From NCBI RefSeq assembly GCF_007655135.1, contig NC_045129.1:10106001-10170000 (forward strand): 64,000 bases of DNA. The letters run 5' to 3'. A program made the translations under genes and the position numbers. Below, one piece after another: positions 22,681 through 35,600 of the stretch (position 1 is its first letter; each line of letters begins with the position of its first letter). The stretch is from Punica granatum. Its lineage: Eukaryota; Streptophyta; Magnoliopsida; Myrtales; Lythraceae. The notes below the pieces were generated by a model. The model was not told where the DNA came from, did not search any database, and worked only from the letters and a program-made list of their open reading frames with translations.

Positions 22681-24370
22681 TGTTTATTTTTATTTTTAAA
22701 TTTTTTATTCATTCAAGTCACATGTATTTTCAGTTATAAAATAATTGATAAAATATTACCACGGAAAAGGCAGATATCACCTAGTTGAAATTAAACTGGC
22801 AAAAAGATGAGATCACTAATTCTTGTTTTTATTTTATTTTTACCAAATTCAAGTGGCATAGGTTGACCCTACTTCTATCAACGTAGATCCGCCAAATGGC
22901 CCATAACTCGTGGGACTCCCAATTAGCACATTTCGGCCAATAAAAGCCTAAGGCCCATTACTAAGGCCTAAAGCTCCCTTAGCTAAAGTTCACGAGCTTC
23001 CCAGGTACAACCAAGTAAATCTAGCTCGACCGTTCGTTAACTTTCCTATATATGTTGCCAAGTATCAGGGGACGATTTCGAGCATTGCAGGCCCTGGGTC
23101 GGCAACCGGAATCGGATGACGGCGTATCTCAGAGACTTTTTTCTTTTTCTTTTTCCCCTTCTACTCGGCAATTGAGAGCTTGGTCGGTCGGAGCCCGCTT
23201 CTTAACAATTTAAAGGAGCAGTTCATTGCGGGCACATGCTGGAAAAGAGATCTGTCTCCTCAAGGGCTGAGCAAGTCACGATCGAAGAGCCATTGGTCGT
23301 AATTGGAGGAGTGAAAAGGGCGAGCATCACTAGCGTAGAAAATTCTCTAACATCGAATGCCTAATACTCAAAACGATCGTGAATGGTTTCATATCTTGTG
23401 CTTCTATCGAAAGAACATTGACCACTCTTAAGATTAACAGGAGAAGAACAAAAGAACGGGTCAGTGGCCAGAATGGCTAACTGAATTTCGTTGCCAAAAC
23501 TGCTTAGTTTGTTAGCACTTCCAACTTGTCGAGTCTTTCGCAAGTTGTTTGATTTGGGATTGCTCAAGCTCGAATGATTTGGATTTGTTCGAGCTCGAGA
23601 CGAGTTACCCTTCAAATCGGACCAAACTCGAGCTCATTACTTCGCAACCATTTTTAAAACTAAAGCTAGTCACCTTGAGTTGACTCGCTCTCAAGCTTGG
23701 GCTTTTCATCTTTATTGGTCAATTCCTCACCTTCTAGCCATGCTCTTCATACCCAAAATTTTCAAGTCAAGGAAAAATCGAGCCCACAGTTCGACATTCG
23801 ATTTGCTGAATATAGCAACACTGCTGCCAATAAAGGAGTTGAAATCTCCTTTTCAATATATAAGTTGACAATATCAGATGCAATCCACCAAAACCATAAT
23901 TACAAGTCAAAATGCTTTTTCTAAGTCATTGGTTCAAAGGATCATTTTCAGGACATATAACAGATGTTTCAACCCAACCTAACTATAAAATGACCAGATT
24001 TACGTAGGATCAGCTCCGAAGCCAAGCGGGCCTACAACAACGTACTCCAATTGCCTATCCTTCAAAATGGATTTGCCGCATGATTAATCTACATCAACAA
24101 AAAATGATTTTAATTAGATATAGATACAAAACAAACCAAAACGAAGTCCAAAAAATGCCTATCAACAAGAATTCTAATTCAAAGCAACTCGAGCAAATCG
24201 AAAAGGAATACCAGTGTACCTGTACTTTATCTAACGGTTGGCACTATATACCCCTCATCAGGTAGAAGGAACATTAAGGGACACCTATGAAAAAACTGCA
24301 ACAAAAGACATGTAGTTAAATACACAAATAATCACAAACTAAAAAGAACACAAGGTTTGAAAACTCAGGT
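22680..24370. other. Spacer without recognised gene
   Basis: No supported gene. Small frames at 23361-23615 (minus) and 23680-23924 (plus) are unremarkable in content and motif-free. Confidence 0.4.
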
Positions 24371-24381
24371 GGATATGCTTT

Positions 24382-24927
24382 TTACTTACTACGAATTTCA
24401 TATAACAAAAGCATCGCCCACGTGATCAGTGATAAAGAATAAAGAGCGAGCATCCAGAGCGAAGTTCGGCAGTGAGATGCAAACTCGTCCCGGACTCGAT
24501 CTGGATCAATGAGATCTCGAACAAACGAGAGTCTGTATATAGAATAACGCGCAGTCATATCTGGAGAGTTTGAGTAGGACTCACACAAATCTATCGCTTC
24601 TTGTTTCAAGCTCCTCAGCCTCCTACATAAAGCATGGGTCTTCTTGGTGTGATCTTCATTACGGACCATCATCCAACAGAAAAGAAGGTAGATCCCCGTA
24701 ACTAGAGCCACGAGGCAAGCTGTAGGTAGGCTGGGGCCAAGCCCTAAGTAGTATCGGGGAATGAAAGTCTCGCTATGCACAATCAGATGCATGTAGACAT
24801 ACATACTGATACCAATGATAACTAAGACCTTATATGATGAGAAAAAAATGTCTAACTCCTCATCCCAAAGCTGGTGGTGCCTCTTCGTGATACGGTCCAC
24901 CTCGAGACGAACTATGTGCGTGTCCAT
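24382..24927 (-). CDS. Multi-pass membrane protein of unknown function
   Basis: The frame from the ATG at 24927 gives 181 residues. The N-terminus is soluble and charged (HIVRLEVDRITKRHHQLWDEELD), followed by three clear hydrophobic segments: VLVIIGISMYVYMHLIV, ACLVALVTGIYLLFCWMMV and, near the C-terminus, SLWMLALYSLSLITWAMLLL. Between the second and third is a charged, probably helical loop (CRRLRSLKQEAIDL, then SPDMTARYSIYRLSFVRDLIDPDRVRDEF). I do not recognise the family. An acceptor (TTTCTAG) lies two bases before the ATG, and a candidate donor at 25393-25394 defines an untranslated first exon ending at 25395. Long, hydrophobic and intron-bounded, it looks like a real gene. Confidence 0.6.
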   Translation of the reverse strand: MDTHIVRLEVDRITKRHHQLWDEELDIFFSSYKVLVIIGISMYVYMHLIVHSETFIPRYYLGLGPSLPTACLVALVTGIYLLFCWMMVRNEDHTKKTHALCRRLRSLKQEAIDLCESYSNSPDMTARYSIYRLSFVRDLIDPDRVRDEFASHCRTSLWMLALYSLSLITWAMLLLYEIRSK

Positions 24928-25394
24928 ATCTAGAAACACAAATAATACAAAAAAAAAATTGAAGGTTTTAAGAGATGCTCGAAGAATCCACTGAACAATT
25001 AAGTTTTAGACTCTTTAAGTTTCAATATTCCTCTTAGCAAACGACGTCAAAAAAGACAGCAATTATCTTTTTCAATGAACAGAACAGCCTAAAAGTGCAG
25101 GCCCAGGTAGTTGTCAACTACGGAGTAAACAAAGAGAAGTTCCTTCTTAACATCAACTCGGGTTTTTCAATATAACCCAAACACGAATTGACATAACGAA
25201 ATTCAAACAATTTCGGGAATTAGAGCTCTACTTCTATCTATCGCCAACGTCCTTCTTGTCCCATTTAAGCAGAAACAACAAATGTGACAATCTACTCTTC
25301 CCTCCTTTCTCAATTCCAGTTGAAAGACAAAGCATCAAACCCGCGACTCGAAAAGCTTCAGAGTGACAATCGAGAAGAAAGAAAGTGAAAATAC

Positions 25395-25480
25395 CTCAAC
25401 TGTGCCAGCTGCTGGGTCACTTCCTCGGAGCTTAACAATGACAACTGGCCCGAACTCTGTTAATTGGCAATCACAACCGG
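25395..25480 (-). other. Probable 5' untranslated exon of the 24.4-kb gene
   Basis: On the minus strand a segment without ATG ends GGCACAGTTGAG|GTATTTTC at 25395, a usable splice donor. It would join to the acceptor just before the start codon at 24927. The 5' limit is not defined. Confidence 0.35.
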
Positions 25481-25498
25481 TCACGGGACGGACGGTAG

Positions 25499-25627
25499 CG
25501 TACTATACTCGCAGTCTCCTTCCCTTCCCGCCTGCTTGCTTGCTAGCTGATGAGCTCGGACGGCGGCGGATTGTACTCGCAGTCTCCCTCCCTTCAAGGC
25601 TCCTTGCTTGCTGACGAGCTCAGACAA
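25499..25627 (+). repeat. ~65-bp imperfect tandem repeat
   Basis: Two units share GTACT(ATA)CTCGCAGTCTCC, TCCCTTC, GCTTGCTTGCT and GA(T/C)GAGCTC(G/A)GAC in the same order; the second starts near 25571. They lie in the probable promoter of the membrane protein gene on the minus strand. Confidence 0.65.
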
Positions 25628-25883
25628 AGGAGAAGCCTTTGCCCTTTCAGAATTCAAACCATCAGCGGAAGTTTCACGAAATTTGATTTTGTACCCTAAC
25701 TTTTTTATTTTTGACATGTTTTCCCCTGATGTTTATACGTTTTTCAAATGCACCCTCCTGTTCTGTGCTTTCCCATTTTCTTACTCTTGTTTTTTTTCCC
25801 CCTCGATTTGCAACAGAAGCTTGAAGCGTCGTCTTCTTTCTTTTTCATGATGTGATTAGCAGCTTAAGCGTCTTCTTCTTTGG

Positions 25884-26003
25884 TTTCATGATGTGATTGA
25901 TCCTTAACCATCGGGCACCATTTGAGATGAAACCCAAAACTTGTTTCATGATGTGATTGATCCTTAACCATCGGGCACCATTTAAGATGAAACCCAAAAC
26001 TTG
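25884..26003 (+). repeat. 60-bp tandem repeat, 2 copies plus a partial
   Basis: Two head-to-tail copies of exactly 60 bp start at 25884 and 25944 and differ at a single base (GAGATG versus AAGATG). A partial unit (TTTCATGATGTGATT) precedes them near 25845. Near-identity implies a recent duplication. Confidence 0.85.
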
Positions 26004-26635
26004 TTTCTTGACGACTCAAGTTTGAGCTGTATCCGCTACCAATCGCTAAAGCATTATCATTGACTCGAAGTTTCTCCTTCTAGTTTCCCCCTTTTCTACG
26101 CATATAAATGCATTTGAGTACCACCCTCCTGATAGGCAATGGGGGTCTGTCCAGCGAAAACATATATCAAACCCGAGGACAGTCAATACCTCTTATAGAT
26201 GTGGATAGGAAAAAGAAAGCGCCCCATACGAAAATGAATAGCAGATGATGGGGGGCATGTGACATTCGATGTTCAATTTTTACCACTTAATTTATTGATG
26301 GAGAATTGAACAATATATTATAATCATAATAATAAAGAATAATTTTATGAACATATTCTTACAGTATAAAATGAGAAACTAATCTCAATCTTCTTTTTGC
26401 TTCGAAAGATAATGAGAACTAATCTCAAATAAGCATAAGAACTGCACAAGAATGATTTTCTGCTGCCCGATGAACCAAAAAAAAAAAAAAAAAAAAAAAA
26501 AGAGGGGAAGAAAAATTTAGTATGTTTGCCTATGCTGATGGTTTCGACTTATTAAACAACCCCGAACCACAGCTTTCCATCTCCGGTTTTCCCTATTTTG
26601 GGAGGTAGGAGATAACCCGAGTATTATTTATACTA
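26004..26635. other. Spacer and ABCD1 3' flank
   Basis: Holds the 3' untranslated region of ABCD1 on the minus strand, of unknown extent, and a pure A run of about 25 bases at 26478-26502. The run reads as poly(T) on the ABCD1 strand, so it is not that gene's tail; it may be the tail of a plus-strand retrotransposed fragment. No gene is seen. Confidence 0.4.
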
Positions 26636-29600
26636 TTAATCACTGTCAGCCTCCTGCTTGATGAGACGCAGCTCCCAGTTACCCTCACCATCGATAAGCC
26701 GCAATTCCAGGGAGTGGAACGGTATGAGAGCAGGACGCTGAGAAAGAAAATGCAGCAAGAACACATAATCATCACACAGGATTTGCAAGTTCATGCATGA
26801 TAAAGAGGAGTTCAGTTACAGTACTATGTGTTTGGACTTACCTGCGAGGAAGTAACTACTGTGATGCCCATATCAGCTGCTAGCCGGTAAAGGTGCTCTT
26901 CAACATCAACGCTTGTGGCACTGCCAATAGATAAAAGAGCGAAAAAGACTGAATTAGAAAAGAACAGACTAGACAAAACACACACACTTTAGAGGACAAT
27001 ATAACTTGCAAGTAAAATGACCAGATCAATGTTCAATGTTCACGTACTTGGTGCACTCATCGAGAATTCCAAATTGAGGCTTGTGGAAGAAAAGACGTGC
27101 CTTGGACCAGGGGAAAAAGAAAAGGATTGTTGTGTCAGAAAGTGAAGGCATATACCCATAAATGGTGAAGAAATGTTAAACCAGGGATTGGTGTTCTTAA
27201 CGGTGTCATAGGTGGACTGGTCCTACTACACTCACCATTCCTAGCCTCTGCTGCTCTCCGAGGGACAGAACATCTTCCCAGTTTTGATTTGTGTCCCAAT
27301 CTCCTCCCTCCCTTTCCAAAAGATAGTTCAATCGAACGTTTTCTAGAATTGTCTTCAATCTCGTTTCTAGCAAGCTCGTTGTCTCAGATGTTTCTTGGCC
27401 TGAAATTTTACACAAGAACGTGATTTGCAAAATATAAAGTAGACAACTTGTATTTCTTTGGTCCAAATTGTCAAAAGGTTCATCAATTTATAAGAGGTAT
27501 CTGCAAAAACTAAAGCCTTTTGACATTAACATTTCTTACCATCTCTTTGGAACTTTGCTACCCGAAGCTCTGCTTCCTCGCGAGAAAGTGGATATATAAT
27601 TTGATCCCGTAAAGTTCCCAAGCATGTGTATGGCCGTTGCGGGACGTAGAATATGCCACAGCTGGGTCTTGCTTCATTTATTGATTGGGACGGTTTAGCA
27701 AGCTTTCCATTTACTATGGGCCAAAGGCCTCTAAGCACTCTGAAAACTGAGCTCTTCCCACTCCCATTGGGCCCTAAAAGGAGATCAAACTCATTAAGAA
27801 GAGATGTGCTAGTCATTATGAGCTCGGCCACATGAAAGAACAAAAATTTCTAGCTAACCAGTCACGAGTAAGCTCTTCCCAGGTTCTATGTCACATGTTA
27901 ATTTTCGTGCCAACAATTTCTGTGACGGGGTGATAATGTCGACCTTCGAGAATGAAATGGCATCTTCAGAGTGAAGATGACCCTTCTTAGAAGGCAAACC
28001 AGACTCCCCTGTTGACCCATGAAGAGGATAAATAGAAGATCAACCACAAAGAAAACAAAGAACAAACCAACCAATCGCATTAATTGCAGATATCATAAAT
28101 TACTAATCTTTTGGGAAGTATAGCAAAGAGGTAGATCACCAGATTGAGCAGCATCAAGAAGCTCTTCAAGCTCGAAGATACGATTAATTCCACCAGATAG
28201 CTCAAGGAATTTCCGGTGCAGCTCAAGAATGTCACCAAAAGCCAAGAAGCTCTGAGACACGACAGATGCAAGGAAACGCAAAGCGTGCGCCAGCTCACCT
28301 GAAAAATACCAGAAACAATGTTAGAGATAACAAAGAAAGGCGCCACAACATGATTGTGCCTCTCTCCATTCTTCTGAAGAGAATGACAAAACCGACCTTG
28401 AGTAGATATCAAGGCTCTGTCTCCCTTGTGTTCCATAGCATACAACAAGCTCAGACCCCAAGTCACGTTATGAGGAAGTTGCTTTGTAATGAAATCGTCG
28501 AGGATCCCAAACAGCCATTTTTTCTTCAATAACAGAAGGGAGTGGTCTAGAAGCTCCCCGAATCTAGACTCAACCATCTACACGATAGAGAAGTGGCAAA
28601 CATCAGAGTAAATCATCCACAAGAACAAGTGCAAAGTGCAACCTCAGCGGCTAATCAAAACTTAGAAAGGGTGCATCCAAGGAGAAGAGGATGTAGCTTA
28701 CCGCTTTTTCTCGAGCACCACCACCAAAGAAAGCTACTGATTCAGCATGAGAACGCAGCCTTTCGTGCATGAACCTGATTGATGTATATAGCCCGACTTT
28801 AAAGGTTAATTTCTAAATTGTGTTGCTCCACAGGTTAATGTTTTAAAACCTGCAGCTAACATGAGTGGTGATATTATGTAAAACCAAAAAGATGTTATTA
28901 CCTAAAGGTTCCTTCCAACTGTTGTTCTTGACTCACTAGATCCCCAAAGTCAGGTGTAGCTGTCCTTAAGAATCCAAGGCCAAGTAACATATAGGCATAC
29001 AAGATAGCGACACCCCTCTGACCCGTCAAGAGCTTCATTCGCCATGTGAACCTTCAGAGAATGCAGAATAGTTAAGGGCCAACGAGGAAATGAGAAGCTC
29101 CTCACAAGCCCCTTGAGGTTCTACTATTAATGAAAGCTTCATAGGAGACTCACCATATAATGTCGACTGATGGTTTCACCATACCAGTGACTAATCCCGA
29201 CAAGTCTGTGGTCAACTTTTCGAGATCGTGAGTTAATCTTTGGTCCGCATCAATGTTCTTGTTTGACATGTTGAAGACCTACAAAAGATTTGCAAATATA
29301 GAATCACACAATAAATAAAACATGCCACAAGAAATTTTACAATGAAAAGAAACCTGACCAACTACCTTGTAAAATGCATTATTTCTCAAGTAATTCTTCA
29401 GTAAATGCTGAGTCAAGCGTATCCTCCACCCAAGAGCCAGCCTTGCTGTTAAGTGCCTAAAAAGAAAAGGGAGTATACTATAACAACAGAACGATGATCT
29501 CAAACATTAATCGATACAAGAATTGCAAGTTGAGTAACTACAGCTATTCTGACTGGACAAAGACTCTCTTATCAATTCCAAGCAGGGGTCTCCACAGGAC

Positions 29601-32600
29601 CTCAAAATCACGAACCAACTAATATAACTATTTTTTGTTGCAAGTCAGAAACTGCAATTGAATGATGGAGAATATCAAAGAAAAATCACTAACTGTGAGA
29701 AGCTTATTATAATTGACATGTTGATTCAGTTTATTTGAGCATCACTAATATTTTCTCACATTTCTGAATTTTTAGACCTTCATCAATGAAACTAATTTCT
29801 TAATTGGAACTTCCTAAGGATTCCTTCTTTCTGCAGATGAGTCAAAAGTGTTCATTCAGTCTCAAATACATAATCCAATCAACTCCAAGTCATAAATCCT
29901 ATATTGATAACTGGATTATTTCGAAACATTTTGAGTGCGCATGAAATCTGCAATCAACATAATGTGTATACAATCTGACAGAAATACAATGGGGAAAATT
30001 AGAATAAAAAATTCTTCCAAAACAAAAGGATTGCAGCTGGAGCCTCTTAATTGGGACTAGCGGAAATAATATAATTATGGGCACTCGACATACATGAATA
30101 TCACCTAAAATTTCTACAAGAGACAAGAAAGGACCCCCGATTATAATATTCCTTCAGACCTCCACAAGAAATAATATATCACCTCAAAGAAGGCGCAACA
30201 AAAGAATTTGCAGCACTTTGCAGAACGCTGACTCCAATTAGCCTAACAAATGATGCCTTGTCCTGCTCTAGAACGAACTTTACAGTGGTTCCTGAAAAGG
30301 ATTATAGGCTTCAGAACAGATCCTTCCCCACAACTAATTCTAAAAAGGAGGCAAGTAAGAGCAGTGTACCATTCAATGAGGCAATACGATCCGAGATCCA
30401 TGTTCTCGAGAGAACAAGAAAGGCAACAGTAGCAAGTTGTGCCCCTTGTTTGTCAAGCAATGTTGGAACCTGCAAATTAGGGACCAGTGCAACAAACTCA
30501 CTATATAATATGCAAAATTTTATCCCGCAGCTTGAGATAGAACTAAGTTCATAGGAGAAGCAGGTCACCCACGAGCTTGCAGTAACAATCTTTTTGTAAA
30601 AAGATAAATTTTATCTACTAAAAGCCCTAAGAGTGGCTCCTGGTACAATAGATCAGTGACGAACCCTACTGCACAGGTGGGACAAGTAGTTTCAGATGAA
30701 AAAATCATGACAGGAAACATGACTTCGCAGCTGATTTGTGACCTACCCAATTCAATTTCATTTTTTTTTTAGGTTAATAGTAACATATCCCAAACTCTCC
30801 GATTGTAGGTACAAGCCACTCGGATTGCTTCTTTGACCAATCAGTAACTACTTTTGGATCGAAGTTAACTTACTTCTGATTGGCACTTAAATAAATATTT
30901 TCGAAAGTACAATGGTAAAATAAGTAACTACTTCTATTCAATATCTCTAGGCATGTGATGAACCTAGTGAACAGTTTATTCTCCACAAACATTCCATATT
31001 GTACATTATGCTCATTAGTTAGCCCTGTCCTTTATATCGTTTCAACCATCATGACATAAAGGAATCACATGAAATTAGAACAACTAAACTTACCAAGATC
31101 CTCAACAAGGCAGCAACTCTCAAAGGCAACACCCTTGGAGTGCTCTGCAGTTGTGGGACTAGAGGCAATGGACCTTTGTTATCCACAGAAGGAGATTTCC
31201 CTAGCACTTCAGAGATGTACGATTGCACCTTGTTATTTGAGAATGCAGAATCCTGCATGAAGCCAGCAATGTACTGTCAAGAACACACAAGAAACCTGAC
31301 CATTCTCAAACTAATAATAGTATTCATGCCTTTTTCGTGTTTGCAAATGCGCGCTGGACAACCATGGCATCTGTCTGGCGCTCTGTGTCAGAAAGCCTCA
31401 TCCTGTTGACCCCAGCTTCGGTGAGGCCTGCAGAATCCTCCCTGTAGTTTCTCATTCTTGTCAGCATCATGAAAAAGTATAAAATATACAAGAAGACAAG
31501 AATGTTGTGAAAGACAGAAATCCCAACGGGTTGACTACTTCCAGTTGCCCTGGCCTAAGATTCACCGAGAGGCTACCAGCCAGGCAAGTCCGGGCTTCAC
31601 GAGAGGCCCAAAATTTCCAGGTGCCACAAAGCTGAAGGGCATTCGTAGTCCACATGATGGCTCCAAATGGAGTCCCTTGTCAACAGGAAAAACACTATAA
31701 CATCAAATTGACTCGATTGAAAGATAACCTCTTATAGTGCACGCTATAACCTCCTTCACCGTCCAAGGACAAGACCACATCGTGGAACGCAACCAGTGCC
31801 GGCCGATGAGATATTGTTATGCATGATGTTCCCATGGCACGGACTTTGGCGCAAAATCTTTCCTCCATATCAGTCGTGACAGCACTCGTGCATTCGTCAA
31901 GGATTGCAAACTTAGGCTTGTGGTAGAATAATCGAGCCATCCCTAGCCTCTGCTGCTCCCCTAGAGATAGTTCATTACCCCAATTTATCTCTTTCTCAGG
32001 TGGGTACCGGTCAAGGAGGTACTCCAGATCAACCTAAAAGAAAACATTTTCCAATTAAAGTCATGTAAAGACCAGCAGGCACTCATGGATCTTAAAAAGG
32101 AATTAGGTTGAAAGCACCTTACATTTTTCAGCAGTTCCACCATTCCACTATGTGTGAGTGGTTCAACTTCCTGGTCCGCCGTAAGAGGATAAATCAGTTG
32201 ATCCCTAAGTGTGCCCACAGCAGTATACGGTCTTTGAGGCACATAGAATATCTCTTTGTTGAGGTCAGAACCAACTCCAGGTTTTGCAATATGGCCGGAG
32301 ACAAGTGGCCAAAGACCCCCAAGAACTCGGAAAAGTGAACTTTTCCCACTACCATTGGGACCTTCATTAAAAATAGTAGATGTCAGAATCACAGGTATAC
32401 TTGGAATTTAAGAGAAACTGTCGTGGTGATTGATTTAGAATAACAGTAGTATCCACAGAGCATCACGCAATAGCTGAACTGTACTGCTTTCCAACATGCA
32501 CATCAATGGCAAGAGATTATAAATTGATCAACAAAACTATAAAGCAGGCTTACCGACAAGGAAGAACAAACCGATTCACCCCCTTCTCAGTATAAATTGA

Positions 32601-35600
32601 GCTTGCTATGTCAACCAACTTTTGATGATAACACGAACTATTTATGATACATATACTACTGCTTTAAATAGCAGTCAAATCCTTGGTGGCACAATTTCCC
32701 TTTTACTTTTCTTTTGGGATAAACCCAAGAAGAAAAACCTCTCTTTTGCCCAATAAAAAGAAGTATGCAATATGGAGCACTATCATATGTTCTGGACTAC
32801 ATGGAAGGAAAGAAACAGAAGGGCTTCTGATGGAACTGAATCAGTAGATGTTGGCTTTATCGAGAACTTTTTGTATAATTAAAGCATAAATTAGATACAA
32901 CAATGTTTTTAGACATGATTCTAATTGAGGTTCACGACGCTTCTCACTTCTATATGTTGTTTTCCGCTTTGCATGTGTAAAGAGGGTTCACAGCCCTTTG
33001 CGCCCACTTTCAGCGAGATAATCAAGATATAAGCCTTTACCATTTAGAAGAGAAAAAGAAACCAGTGTCATAAGAAACATCACTTCCCAAATTAAAATTG
33101 AGATTGCCAAATAAATAAACCAAAACATGAGAGTAATGTCCCCATCCATAAAATGAGGCTACCCAACAAGCTGCTAACGGGAATTTTTCTCAACCTCATA
33201 CAAGATATGAAGGTCAGCTCAAATTTCAGTTCTGGATGAGATTAATAACACAAGAAGTGGTGTCTTACTGAACCCATTACAGATTACTATACTCCACATG
33301 TACGGACCAGTTCAATCTTTGAAGAAAAAGATAGGTAAAAACAAACGAGTGAAATTGTCGTATAGGAGGACAAGAGACCCCAACTAAAAACTTCAGAGGC
33401 AAGAACTACCTGTGATCAGCAAATTTGAACCTGATTTGACTCTAAGTGTCAAATCCTCCACCAAAACATTACCAGTGGGTGTAACAACCTGGAAAACGAA
33501 GCCAATATGAGAATAAGGCAAACAGGACACCAAATATTAAAACCTATCTAGTTTTGTCACCTTTACTCCAGAAAATTCAATGTGATTAGCCTCGGTGAAG
33601 CAATTCTTATTTCCACTTCCTCGCAGAGAATTTCTATCATTAACAGCACTTAGCTCCCTTGATATTAGCATCAACTCATGAATGCGGTCAGCATAACCAC
33701 TGTGAACAGAAACAGCTGGTCAGATGCAACAAGAAAAGCGACACATTCATGCATACACAAAACAAGATCATCCACAGGATTCCCACTAGTATCACTCAAC
33801 TTAATACAAAAATTCAAATTTTTAACTAATACTGCAAACTGTCCAGAAATTACTATCCCACATTGGACAATATAAAATCTGAACAGAAGAACAAAGACAA
33901 TTCCTGCCAATTTATCTCTTACTCTAATTATATTTCCAACTTTTGCCTCTTCTAATTAATGGATTACGATTTATGAACATCCAATGTCAACAAAAAATAA
34001 CTCAAGCTGATGAAAATCATCATTGACTAAATCTTATTCTTGAAAACTGCCAGCAGTGACCGATACCTGAGACGATTAAGTTTCCTTGAACTTATAGAAA
34101 GTGTTCCGAGTGATTGAAACAGTGAGATGATGACACTTGTATGATATCTCAGATTGCTCAACATCTCAGCTCGTCCTAAAGTCGAAGTATCAGGTCTAAG
34201 GTTACCCGCAAAGAAGGGTTCAATAATCAACACGACCGCCACTGTAGCACCGAGATACTTTAGCAAGAAGTCCTGAATCATCCCAAACCACCAATGATCA
34301 TGAAGGACAACTCTCATGTGTTTAACAAGTGACTTAAACTTCTGCTGAATGTGAGAAGCTTCTCTCGTTTCTCCCCCATAAAATGCTATACTTTCTGCAT
34401 GAGTTCGCAACCGCGAATGAAGCTGCCTATACTCCCCTTCCAGCTGTTGCTCTTTTGACATTAATTTCCCAAAAGCAGGAGAGAAGTTTCTAATCATAGC
34501 TCCTGCTCCCAATACATAAGCCTGAAACACAATGTGGATGACTCGTGAAGCTATTTGGACCATACTATAACACATAGAAGATACGGAAATAGAGAATTAC
34601 CAGGATCCAGAACACGTATTTTGGGCTTGCGTAAGAACACAGGCGCCAGGTGTAAAGAAGGCCATCAGCTACTGCTGTCAAATCATCTTGTACGAGTTCA
34701 CTTAATTCAGAACAAAACCTTGGCACATCACTCGCAATTCGTTGCTCGGGATTAGATATCCGACCATCAACATGTGATATTTTGTAGTACGCCATATTCT
34801 GGAAGAAATTCAATAATGGCATAGGATTAAAATAGGGAAAGAACATTAATGGATATTTTATTGCATTAATTGAAGTTGAAATGAAAATATGAGTACCTCA
34901 AAATAATGGGTGTGGATAAGCTTGGTCAGTATCTTTCTAAACCGCAGACTCAGAGTACCTGTTATGTACTTTGATGTGGAATGCACAGTCGAAAGAAGGA
35001 AGCACAACAGGATATTCTCGGAAATTAGCCGAAAAAATAATGGTACTCGACGAAGAAATGCAGCACGAAATAAGAAACCTTGCACTTTTGCTAATCTATT
35101 GCTCAAGGTGGTCCGTAGAACCTGTAAATAAACAAAAAAAATAGGAATGTCATCAACTTAGAAACTACAGATACAAGGCCACTTATCTGCAAATGTCTCC
35201 CATCTTTCCCGAACAGGCAGCCGCATACAACAAACTGCAACTACTGTATATCAAATAAATATACAATAAAGTGGAAACCACACCAGCTGCCTTCGTATTA
35301 AATCCAATTTACAAATAAGTCTTGCTTTGATATCAACATTCTCATCACTTATCAAAAGAAAGAAAATTCCCATTAAAATTCCTGTAGAAAAATATATATT
35401 ATTGTTGGAATACATTTACTGCAAAGTATAAAAATTATGAGAGCATTGTGATTAGAAGAAAGAGGAAAGCAAAGTTAAATTCCGAACGCAAATGCCATGT
35501 AATTGCAACTATTCAGTATTATAAGGATTTTGTTGTGGTTTCCAAAACATATTCCTAACACTAACTGGTGATTTACATTGTAGAAGAAAAGTGAATTAGC

